Shown here piece by piece: positions 12,801 through 19,674 of a stretch of 20,111 nucleotides of DNA. The stretch's first letter is position 1, and each line of letters opens with the position of its first letter. The notes under the pieces are model-generated. The model was not told where the DNA came from. It made no database searches and saw only the letters and a program-made list of their open reading frames with translations. Both the position numbers and the translations under genes were made by a program. Source of the stretch: Larix sibirica (lineage: Eukaryota > Streptophyta > Pinopsida > Pinales > Pinaceae); assembly GCA_004151065.3 (NCBI GenBank), contig NWUY0304076129.1, positions 1 through 20,111 of the forward strand, given 5' to 3'.

Positions 12801-14465
12801 TCAATCCCGAAAACGAAGAACTATATCTGATTTTACATGTACTGTTTTGGATCTCAGAAATTGTACCTCTTTAAACATTGGCACATTTTCTTACTAGGTG
12901 AATTCAACATTAATTATAGTTGCCAAACATTTCATAACATAATTCTAGCTGCTAGTAAAATTTGGCTGTTCTAGTTGGTATGTGGATTGGTGGCTACTTT
13001 GCAGTGGATGTTTTGGGTATCACGACATCTAATTTCCATTATCTGCATATTGTAGTTAGAACACGCCTACTTTTTACTTGAATCCCCATATGTTATTCAA
13101 TATTTCTGACTGAGTCTCTTTTAAATGCTTGGCAGGTGGCTGCAAAGGCCATTGGAGCAATACGTACTATGATTATATTTCCTATTTTTCCTTTTGTTAT
13201 TCTCGCAATCTTCTACATGTACTGGGTTGGAGCAGCATTGTATCTTTTAAGTTCAGGTGAAATTCGTAAGAATGACTGCGATGGGAACTGTTGTGCTTAT
13301 GATCTTGTTGCCAGCAAGGTCAAATGTGAGGATTGCTGTGGTTACAGCATTCACTATACCCACCATATTTCTTTGGCCATCATCTTTCATATTTTTGGAT
13401 GTTACTGGATTACCCAGTTTATAATAGCATGTTCACTCACTGTTATTGCTGGATCAGTTGCCTCTTACTACTGGGCAGGTGGTGAAGTTTCCGTAAGTTT
13501 TGGTCTCTTGTTTACAAGGTTTCTATAGATTTTAATTTAGTTTATTCTCTATTTAATAAACGGGAAATTGAAGTTAAGAGTTAATGTCACAGGAAATGCA
13601 ATTCCTTCCTGTTATTTCTTCAATGAAGCGACTTTTACGCTACAGCCTTGGTTCCATGGCACTTGGTTCATTGATTGTATCAATCATTGAGACATTCCGC
13701 TATATTCTAGAGTCTGTCCGTCGACGGTTGAAACTTGTAGAAGCCATGCCAGGAGGCTGCATGGCAAAAATGATGTGGTGTTCAGCGCAGTGCTGCCTAG
13801 GTTGTACTGAGTGGACCATAAAATTTGTAAATCGTAATGCTTACATCATGGTGAGTGACCTTAGAAAGCTTTCTCCTAACTCTCAATCTCTTTTGTTCCT
13901 TCCATTCAGCATTCTCCTGCAATTATCGATCATTGAACAATGTAAATCTTTGCATCTTATGCAGATTGCTATTGGTGGGAAAGGTTTCTGCACAGCTGCT
14001 GGACAGGCAACTGGATTGATAATGAACAACATATTGAAGATAGGCGCTGTTAATGTTATTGGAGATGTCATTTTGTTTTTGGGCAAGTTATGTGTTAGCC
14101 TTACATGTGCCTTGTTTGCCTTCCTCATGTTGGACACACACCGGTACAGATCCGCTCATAATAAGATCTCATCTCCATTGTTTCCTGTCCTGGTGAGTTA
14201 AGAATACTCTGCTGCCTATGCAGCAAAATAAATCCAGAGGCTTCGAAATTTGAAGATTGAAATTTGTGCCTTTTAAATTTAATATCAGTATAATGGTAAC
14301 CATTTCCAAATATATTGTATCTATTATATGGTATCAGTTTATTGCTTTGTCACAGTGAGCACAGGCAAAACACCAATCTAATACCTTTTGCATGTGCAGA
14401 CTTGTTGGAGCATTGGCTATATTATCACCTCTCTTTTTCGCTATAATGGAGATTTGAAAAAGTGA
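576..14465 (+). CDS. CTL1: CTL1-like choline transporter-like protein, 3' part of a multi-exon gene (5' end outside window)
   Basis: Six exons (576-652, 771-884, 13136-13492, 13593-13850, 13965-14192, 14400-14465) join in frame and read as the C-terminal half of a plant choline-transporter-like protein (CTL/SLC44 family, polytopic membrane protein; the Arabidopsis member CTL1/CHER1 acts in choline transport, membrane trafficking and sieve-plate formation). Family marks seen: AGWIG, GCYWITQF, AGSVASYYWA, FLPV..SMKRL.RY, EWTIK..NRNAYI, NVIGDVILFLGKL and DTHRYR..HNKISSPL. All introns are GT-AG, and every exon join from 652 onward is phase 0. Intron lengths are 118, 12251, 100, 114 and 207 bp. 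The first visible exon starts with the last two bases of an Ala codon, so at least one upstream exon is missing. The first five exons are free of stops and frame breaks; the last exon departs from the conserved frame and stops early. The gene may be intact with an assembly indel, carry a shortened tail, or be decaying. Confidence 0.9.
771..884 (+). CDS. CTL1: CTL1-like exon: transmembrane helix
   Basis: 38 codons, phase 0 at both ends, between ATACAG and the donor GTATTA at 885. It begins ELGHLR (conserved ELTHVR-type start) and then encodes one strongly hydrophobic helix rich in Val, Ile and Leu, ending RRVLIANAVLK. The donor of the 12-kb intron that follows (AAG/GTATTA) is weaker than the GTAAGA and GTGAGT donors elsewhere in this gene. 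Confidence 0.92.
885..1787 (+). other. Start of 12.25-kb intron, no recognised feature
   Basis: Begins with the donor GTATTA. No frame with a recognisable protein and no clear repeat were seen. The last five bases (CACAA, 1783-1787) are the probable left target-site copy of the LTR element that follows. Confidence 0.5.
1783..1787. repeat. Left target-site duplication (CACAA)
   Basis: Five bases directly before the TG of the left LTR. They match the five bases after the right LTR (CTCAA) at four of five positions, as expected for an old 5-bp duplication. Confidence 0.6.
2525..2534 (-). promoter_or_regulatory. TATA box of the LTR promoter
   Basis: Minus strand reads CTATAAATAG, a textbook plant TATA box, about 880 bp into the LTR in element orientation. 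The other LTR has a degraded version (rc ACAAATAG) at the corresponding place. It fits the orientation given by the gag frame. A plus-strand CATAAATA near 2700, present in both LTRs, is a weaker alternative. Confidence 0.45.
3155..3194 (+). repeat. 20-bp perfect tandem duplication inside left LTR
   Basis: CCTCATGGTGAAGTATGCCT occurs twice in a row. The right LTR has only one copy (near 7522), so the duplication followed insertion of the element. Confidence 0.85.
3412..4425 (-). other. Internal region of LTR element downstream of gag, no recognised coding
   Basis: In element orientation this is the part between the gag-like frame and the 3' LTR, where pol would normally lie. Frames on both strands are short and broken, and I see no RT, RNase H, protease or integrase motifs. 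Around 4250 on the plus strand there is a TTAGGGTTT telo-box-like string. The bases before the 3' LTR (AAGGAGCTAGAT, minus strand) are only weakly purine rich. Confidence 0.45.
4426..5693 (-). pseudogene. Broken gag-like polyprotein of an LTR retrotransposon
   Basis: Read on the minus strand in five frame-shifted pieces: about 5693-5383, 5375-5240, 5236-5150, 5113-4710 and 4700-4426. The first piece has the Retrotrans_gag pattern: VHEDVIMKIFVLTLEDDAL, then CSPKEISSFASLFKEFCKYW, corresponding to the family's 'F..TL.G.A..W...L...I.S...L...F'. The middle is strongly acidic (DEEKCDKVLEDF, MTHEEDPDGEDSIEDYAF, DEEHGCHDDDHDD). The last piece (FGDPCYDTDNKYF...HPYTFSRDADLL) is not recognised. In-frame stops occur in piece 1 and between pieces; the join at about 4710 needs a one-base shift. 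No CCHC zinc knuckle is seen. The assignment to gag is moderately sure, to Ty3-type less so. Confidence 0.65.
5935..6081 (+). pseudogene. Ty1/copia integrase C-terminal fragment
   Basis: Plus-strand translation contains ANLLNSSMKGTNRFEAYTG and HKPDVSHLRVFGSTAWANL. This is the conserved stretch at the end of copia integrase ('YLLNRS..K...TP.EAW.G.KP.VSHLRVFG..A'). The similarity stops at about 6078, and a stop follows at 6082. Upstream (5830-5935) the frame stays open but is not clearly copia. The fragment is opposite in direction to the gag-like frame and ends about 30 bp from the LTR at 6109. It is either a nested scrap or a piece captured by the element. Confidence 0.8.
6109..7761 (-). repeat. 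Right LTR (5' LTR in element orientation)
   Basis: 1653 bp, colinear with 1788-3411, starts TGTTATATCCCAAACC and ends AGGTGGTAGCA. Relative to the left LTR it carries an extra segment near 7105-7160 made by a roughly 30-bp local duplication (TTCACCCTTGGAGTGGAAC and TTCACTCTTGGACTGGAAC). Confidence 0.85.
7762..7766. repeat. Right target-site duplication (CTCAA)
   Basis: Five bases after the CA end of the right LTR; one mismatch from CACAA at 1783-1787. Confidence 0.6.
7767..8254 (+). other. AT-rich intron sequence, no recognised feature
   Basis: T-rich on the plus strand. The open frames are hydrophobic because of the T content and look like nothing known. Confidence 0.5.
8255..8515 (+). repeat. 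Recent tandem duplication, 129/130-bp unit
   Basis: Copy 1 is 8255-8383 and copy 2 is 8384-8513, followed by the shared CC. The copies begin CCTTTGTTTTTCCATAG and end CCGTCTATTGAAA. They differ by one T insertion (near 8406) and one G/A change (8345 against 8475 region). So near an identity inside an otherwise decayed intron means the duplication is young. Confidence 0.95.
8516..9768 (+). other. AT-rich intron sequence, no recognised feature
   Basis: No conserved protein or clear repeat found. Long AT-rich stretches on both strands; open frames are short. Confidence 0.5.
9769..9867. repeat. Duplicated (AT)n microsatellite with inverted-repeat linker
   Basis: (AT)n at 9769-9792 is followed by AAACCAATTAAACTTCGCA-TGGTT. 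A second (TA)n at 9816-9843 is followed by the same linker with C for T (GCACGGTT). The first linker begins AACCA and ends TGGTT, so with its AT flanks it can fold as a long stem with a small loop. Confidence 0.9.
10370..10463 (+). repeat. 47-bp tandem duplication
   Basis: AAATCCCAACTCTGACCAAAAA is found at 10370 and again at 10417. Each is followed by an A-rich tail with ATAAAGATGTTTAAAAAAA. The second copy lacks a short ACTA piece. Just before (10320-10340) TAGATTCCA is also repeated. Confidence 0.85.
10513..10727 (-). pseudogene. Unrecognised acidic reading-frame remnant
   Basis: Minus-strand frame read through one TGA. It gives MLLMFGLDPSLRDIQTTKIF, then YVEEDPLSLVQE, the stop, and DDSEFVVNLGLDDADVEASL up to TAA at 10513. 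The acidic, low-complexity-free text looks protein-like, but I recognise no family. It could be a transposon remnant or chance. Confidence 0.2.
10728..13135 (+). other. Rest of the large intron, no recognised gene
   Basis: AT-rich with short open frames only. A short (AT)n is at about 12315-12327. The end is the acceptor TTGGCAG before the exon at 13136. 11518-11600 has a GGTTGGGTTC-rich stretch with partial inverted symmetry but no identity I can name. Confidence 0.5.
13136..13492 (+). CDS. CTL1: CTL1-like exon: central membrane core and cysteine-rich loop
   Basis: 119 codons between GGCAG and the donor GTAAGT. It starts VAAKAIG, which continues directly from the ...VLK of the exon 12 kb upstream, as in known plant homologues. 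It holds a hydrophobic helix (MIIFPIFPFVILAIFYMYW), a Cys-rich loop (CDGNCCAYD and CEDCCGYSI), and two more helices with FGCYWITQF and AGSVASYYWA. The Cys-rich loop and the AGSVASYYWA signature are characteristic of the CTL/SLC44 family. Confidence 0.96.
13593..13850 (+). CDS. CTL1: CTL1-like exon: SMKRL motif, helix and re-entrant region
   Basis: 86 codons, phase 0, acceptor CACAG, donor GTGAGT at 13851. It begins EMQFLPV and carries SMKRLLRYSLGSMALGSLIV, the most conserved block of the family, then a basic stretch (ESVRRRLKLVE), a Cys-rich section (CCLGC) and EWTIKFVNRNAYIM at the end. Confidence 0.96.
13965..14192 (+). CDS. CTL1: CTL1-like exon: IGDVILFLGKL and DTHRYR motifs
   Basis: 76 codons, phase 0, acceptor ATGCAG, donor GTGAGT at 14193. 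Reads IAIGGKGFC..., then NVIGDVILFLGKLCVS with a membrane helix, then DTHRYRSAHNKISSPLFPVL. These blocks match the C-terminal core of CTL proteins. Confidence 0.96.
14400..14465 (+). CDS. CTL1: CTL1-like terminal exon, out of frame and truncated
   Basis: After acceptor GTGCAG the frame continues CWSIGYIITSLF, matching the conserved CWALGY..ATLFF of plant CTL1. It then leaves the family pattern (RYNGDLKK) and stops at TGA 14463-14465. The expected FFA..E reappears in the +1 frame (FFAIMEI) from about 14434, followed by its own stop at once. A T-run of five (14434-14438) is where the slip occurs; seven Ts would restore the frame. The usual tail of about 40-50 residues is not found in the 1.5 kb after this. 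A GTGAGA at 14462 could act as a donor to an exon I cannot see. Confidence 0.7.
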   Translation, partial: TCWSIGYIITSLFRYNGDLKK

Positions 14466-16699
14466 GAAGAGTCGATGATCTGTGGCAAAGGGATATCAGT
14501 AAAAAAATTTGAACATGTAAAAAATTAAAAAAAATTGTAATTCCCTCTACATACTGAGTAGATCCAGTTTTAACCCACCGAACAAACCTAAATTGAGAAA
14601 AATCGTGTGCAATACGTACTTCAATATCCAAATGGTATTCAACAACCCATAGTTAAACCCATTTTTCTATTTATTGGCCTCAAATAATCCATTATTTCTC
14701 CTTGTCATTCTGCTGTGCCATAAAAAGGCAAACCAGTGCGAGCCTGCGAGGCAATCTGGTTGTCGAGGATAATGGGGGTGGCCCACCAAGTTAAAACTTA
14801 TGAATGGTGTCAAAAGTGAGGCGCTTCTCCGCCTTACACTGATCAAATCAAAAACAAAATCTGAGGGGATTAATTCCCCAAGGCTCCATTGATCTCCTTT
14901 CTTCCTCGAGTCTTGCATACATAAGTTTGAAGGGAGAGCCTCATTTTAATCCTAAAACTAATCTTTTAAGTAATAAGAGAAATGCATCTAGGGTTTTTTA
15001 ATCCTTTTTAGTATACAAAAAGAATGGTTATAATAAATAGCACATAGAGAAAACTGAAAACGAAACTCTCAAACAAAACCAATTACAGACCTAAAATTGT
15101 GAAAGAAAACCACCTAAAAACCCAACACTACAGGTCCATACTCTTTATAACAATAAAGTATAGGCTAAGTAGAAGAACATCCGAATAACAGTTTAGAAAG
15201 GGAAGGGATCAATCATTTTTTTTATTAAAACACCAGCAACTCTTGGGCAACATTAATCATCGTCCAACCATGACTGGAATAAGTGCCTTTGAAAGCAGTA
15301 GTTAAAAAAGGATCGCAATCCTGCTGACAACTGTAACAGGCATGCAAAACTATAACTGAAGTATGGTGTGTCATACTATTTCCTTTTGGACAGATCCTTT
15401 TTTTGGGGGCTTTTCCTCTTCAATGATAGTTTCTTTACCCACGATCTAGAGAAAATTTCAAGGAGCCACTTCTTAACTTTAGAGTGGCATTCATCCAGCA
15501 CTTTGGATGTTTCAAAGGTTTTCCCTTGTTGCATCATTGTCAGCCTATACATGTAAGATGGTTTAAGATCAAACTTGTAGCTAGAAGTAAGATCGAGACT
15601 TGGAGGGCTTTTGGGCTTCCCCCAGAAGGATCTGGTTGTGCCATAGGTGGAAGAAGAGAGTTGCTATACCTAGAGAACTCAGAAAAGAGTGTTGGAATAT
15701 GTGACAACCAATTGACCAGGACAAGTTGGTTCACATGGCTAATTCGGTTGCTTAAACAGCTGCCTATTGTTGAGCTGGTTGAATCAAATTAGCTGAATTA
15801 GATTGGAACATTTAATAATTCAGTTTTATGTAACTGTGGGATGAAGGATTTAAATATGTAGCACATTGAGGCAAATACTAAGTCAAGGCTGCAAAGCCTG
15901 CTCCTGCGCTGGTTGTAATTCTCCATTATTGAGCAATAAAAGTACTGTGTCGCTGGATGTTCCCCAATAAAGGGTTTTACCACATACAAAATCGCTGTGT
16001 ACATCTTATGTGATTGTTGTTTTGCTCTTGTATCTGTGTATATATAAAGTACTGTGTCTTCTGCTCTTATATCACTGTGTACTTCCACTGCACAACAAAA
16101 AGAAGCCATAGCACTCAACTTGTTGATACCATCCTCCCTTATTTGTAATAGGAACCAATGACCTTTCGCTGGATCAAAGGACCAAGGTCTGGCATGCCAG
16201 AGAGATTAATTTGAATCTCTGTGTCGCTGGGCTGAGATGAATACTCTCTGCTGGTATTCTTTGTGACAAAACAAATGGCAGATGCTCTTTACCCCTTGGA
16301 GATTTAGAATGAAATTTCCTGGAGGATATCCAAGTGGGTAACAAGCACTGTCAAAACCTTCCAAATGTCTCACCTACAACTGTCTTTTCATCAAGATACT
16401 CCCCAACCTGTAATCCTATGTCAAGGGATGCCCTGTTTTTTTTAAACACAAGGCGATGCTCTACGTTGAGAAGTGTAGCTTTACCAACTAATGGCTTGAA
16501 CTTTCGCTTTATTAATCAACCCAGTCATCGTGTAAATCTTCTACAATTAGCCTGGGCGAGGAATCAGGCTCTCAATCTCCTCATTTTATCCAATGACCTG
16601 AGACGGCCAAGGGATAGTTTTGGTCATCACACATTTGAGAGTGTTCTTCCAACCACTAAATTGTGAGATATTCTCCGTTTGGATATTGCTTATAATTAT
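14466..16699 (+). other. Region downstream of the CTL1-like gene, no recognised gene
   Basis: Would hold the 3' UTR of the CTL1-like gene and flanking DNA. I searched the translations for the usual CTL1 tail (a SIDTI..SFCQD-like helix end and a PPLL.ETL-like block) and did not find it. Open frames up to about 100 codons (15484-15792 plus, 15798-16118 minus) resemble nothing known and have no coding feel. Confidence 0.5.
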
Positions 16700-18895
16700 C
16701 CAATCAATCTGCAATAGAATTTGCTAATCTACAGACATGTGAAAATCTGACTTCAAAAAAAGACAAAAGTACCAACCTGCACCCACTATTAATGATTTCC
16801 ATCTCCCAGGATTTACCTTTAGCCTTTCCTTTAAAAAGGGTCTTGATTATTGGAGAATTCCCCTATGCCTAGTGAGAAAGTCAAATCAATGCCTTTGAGG
16901 ACTCTAATCCTTCTTCTTTCTTGTTGGTTTTCTGTTTTAAGAAGCAGAAATACATGACTTAACAAGCCTTTCTTGGCACTTAAAACACCTCCTGTTCTTC
17001 CCAAGCTAGAAATTTCACTAGAAAGACAAATCAATGCCTTTGAGGACTAATAAATTAATAATCCTTGTTGTTGTTGTTGGTTTCCTACTGTAAGAAGCAG
17101 AAGTGCGTTGAGAAGCGTTTCTTGGTCCCTTAAAACACCTCCAGTTCTTCCGAAGCTAGGAATTCCCCTAGATGCTCCGCTAAAGTTCAGTTTCAACTAG
17201 CATTCTTTAGGCTATTCCTATTATTGCTTGGGAACCTCCTACTTCAATGATTTGCTAATATTTGTTGGGCCAGTGAACTTATCTTTAGATTTCTTAATTG
17301 ATCTAGAGCTTGCCTTGAAGAAAGGCCTTCTTTCGAGTTCATAGTGGCATTGGGATTCTCTAATCACCCTTTGAGCTTTTTGCCAGATGTGGTTCACAGT
17401 TCAGAACTTCTCGTTGAAGATTCTAAGATTTTGAGACTTTCATAATCTCCACATGATAAAACCAGGGGTTATTTCCCAATGTTCTTTAAAGTTGGTAATT
17501 TTCACGGGGATCGCCCATGTGAACTGAGTCGGTATTTTAGAGAAAAGGCCGCAGGCTTACTTTGATTTACTGTCTCCAAATCTTCATTGCAACCTTGTAG
17601 TTTAGCAGAACCAGAGAAATATCCTCACTTTCTAGTAGGCAATCACTACATCTTGTAGGCCATGTCCTAACCCTATGCCTGAGATCTTCTTCTGACAGGA
17701 CTTTCCTTTGATCTTGAAGGCTTGTGAATACTGCTAACTACCCCAAAATGCTAGGGACCAAAATCGTTTTCCAATCGACTTGCTTCTACAAACTTTTCCT
17801 GCAAGGATAGGGCACACAAATAGCCTTTCTTGCACTGTACATCCCATTTCTATCACCACGCCGCCCCAAGGCACATGTTCCTTCATTCAAGATGATCTTC
17901 CTTTTGGAGAGATGATAAAACAATTGGTTCCTTTATGAGGAAGCCCAAGTAACATACCAATAATTCCAGGGGTTTCCGTGATCTGAAAACAAAAATTTTA
18001 CTTGCTTCCCACTAATTACCAATTTGTGCACCATCCAATTCTTATAAATTCATTTAGAATAGGTTTGAGTGAGGCTTAACCGTTAATGGGTTCATACCCA
18101 TTCCAGGCATCTTCTCATAACTGCTCCAATTCGCCACCATTCACTTCCAAAACAATTAATCAGTCGCAATAAATTTGCTCCTAGAAATGTTGCTCCAGAT
18201 TGAGGAACGCATAGGAAGGTCTGAGAATCTTATGATTTACTTTGAGGAGGGATTGTAGCAATATTTTGAAATCAAGATCCTTGACCCTAATGAATATGGG
18301 TTCTGAGTATCTATCTGGAATAATCTGGTTGTAAGGGATTTATTCATTAGAGCCGATCTCTTGATCCATAAACTACTTGTCCATTTTGGTCTTGTATCCT
18401 TATGCCATGGCAAAAAGGGTCACTTCTCCTCTTTGGCACCGCTCCACAGAAAATGCCTCAACATTCCTTCAATTTCTAGCATAAAGCTTGAAGGTGAAAC
18501 CAAGATCAAACAAAGGAACACTGGAATTGCAGAGAGAGCTGCTTGAATACAGCCTAATATCCCAGCTAAAGAGAGGCTCTTATTAACCCACGATTCAAGC
18601 TTCTTTCATTTGTCTACTGAAGATATGTCAATCCTCAACTCGATGGGTGTCATAAGGCAGAAGGAAACAGGTATTTTAATAGAAAGTTTCTAGATCCCTA
18701 ACTTCGTATATATCTTTACTAAAGCTTCAGCACGGCTTGAGAATGAAGGCTTTTGATTTACCAAAGATGATTTCTTTTGACATGAGGCAACTTCAAACTG
18801 CAACAACATCATCTTGAAATGTTGGAACACGGGAACAGACCCTCAGGCCTTTGATTTTACCTTCTTGCCTTGCTTTGGAGATGAATCTTTCCTGA
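16700..18895 (-). mobile_element. 5'-truncated L1-type LINE relic with zf-RVT and C-terminal RNase H
   Basis: Read on the minus strand from right to left with many frame shifts and stops. End of the RT palm: ISKARQEGKIKGLRVC then a DD pair (about 18895-18790). Thumb/connection: NKSLSLAG (about 18575), ALSAIPVFL (about 18530) and MLRHFLWSGAKEEK (about 18462-18421). GMYSARKA near 17845. zf-RVT finger: VLSEEDLRHR..TWPTRCSDC..ESED (about 17710-17620). The linker WAIPVKITNFKEHW, ITPGFIMWRL (about 17525-17440). RNase H: SSLGRTGGVL, KGIDLTFSLGI, and HVCRLANSIAD (about 16740-16708). This order is that of plant L1 ORF2 proteins that carry an RNase H. ORF1, the endonuclease and most of the RT are absent, typical of 5' truncation. 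Not functional. Confidence 0.88.
16856..17170 (-). repeat. Tandem duplication within the LINE RNase H domain, about 150-bp unit
   Basis: 16856-17010 and 17011-17170 match along their length, for example TCAAATCAATGCCTTTGAGG at 16881 against CAAATCAATGCCTTTGAGGA at 17027, and TAAAACACCTCC(T/A)GTTCTTC near 16981 and 17131. The unit covers the stretch from SSLGRTGGVL to KGIDLTFSLGI of the RNase H. The copies differ at many sites, so the duplication is not recent. Copy 2 gained a TTG microsatellite. Confidence 0.85.
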
Positions 18896-19125
18896 AATAT
18901 TATCATTGTGATAAATAACACTCGAGAGAAAGGAATCTTTGCAGGCTATTAATTAAGTTTGAAGGGTTATCATTACCAAATAAAACAAAATAATTTGACT
19001 GGTATCTCTGTTCTTACTGGTATTTATAGTAATACAGGGTTCTCCAAAAGAGGATTATTATTTTAGATAACTATCATATCCTAGGTCTTTACGATTTGGG
19101 AGATTTTTCATATTCCAATTGAAGT
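18896..19125 (+). other. Spacer between LINE relic and following frame
   Basis: AT-rich, no recognised feature; the LINE similarity ends near 18895. Confidence 0.4.
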
Positions 19126-19506
19126 CTATGGTAGAAAAATATAGACACGAACAACCATGTGAAACTTGATCTCGTCGTGTCTATCTCGATTTCCTCCATA
19201 GATTCCATGACACGAAAGTGCATGAAATCTCTCCTTTCCACAAAATCCGGAAGGCTTACCATACTTTACCTTTGGCGTGTTGAAATTTCTAGGTTTGGCC
19301 TGTCGTTTGACCGCCTCCTCCTGACGCCCCTGCTACATCTTTTCGACATCTGGAAGGTGCTCAAGCATCCTAGGATGTCTAGAATGTCCTCTAGGTATCA
19401 GATCTTGATTACGCTTTGCGCTACCATGAAAACCATCCACGGTTACAAGATCTTGCAATTGCAATTGTGGTGCAGTTGTTAATATCTTCAAAATGACTTT
19501 TAACAT
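19126..19506 (-). pseudogene. Unrecognised protein-like frame with one internal stop
   Basis: Minus-strand frame from ATG at 19506 (MLKVILKILTTAPQLQLQDL) to TAG at 19126, about 127 codons with one in-frame TAG after DVEKM (about 19341). Further text includes RGHSRHPRMLEHLPDVEK and FNTPKVKYGKPSGFCGKE. It is rich in Lys, Arg, His and Gln. It lies about 170 bp past the stop of the Penelope-like frame on the same strand, so it may be part of that element or of another one. The plus strand is also open here (19159-19482), which weakens the case. Confidence 0.3.
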
Positions 19507-19674
19507 TATTTAGGCTGGAGACGTGTGGGAGATTGGTGAGTGGTAAGGTGTATTTTACGCTGGGTCGAGTGAGAATGTCTGAATGGAATTAGTCGCTTAG
19601 GATCATTATAAATAGGCTAGAAATCCAATTATTATTATAGTGTAGTTAATGTCACTCAAGAATAATATTTCTGG
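19507..19674 (-). other. Probable 3' untranslated part of the Penelope-like element
   Basis: Follows the stop of the endonuclease frame. No hammerhead-ribozyme core (CTGATGA ... GAAA) was seen on either strand here. A TATAAATAG lies on the plus strand near 19609, opposite in direction to the element. Confidence 0.3.

Noticed and set aside
15484-15792. 102-codon plus-strand frame downstream of the CTL1-like gene, considered as the missing last exon
   Set aside because: No similarity to the CTL1 tail; text looks random.
16334-16666. 110-codon plus-strand frame
   Set aside because: Lies next to the minus-strand LINE RNase H end, matches no family I know; probably chance or an antisense shadow of the LINE 3' part.
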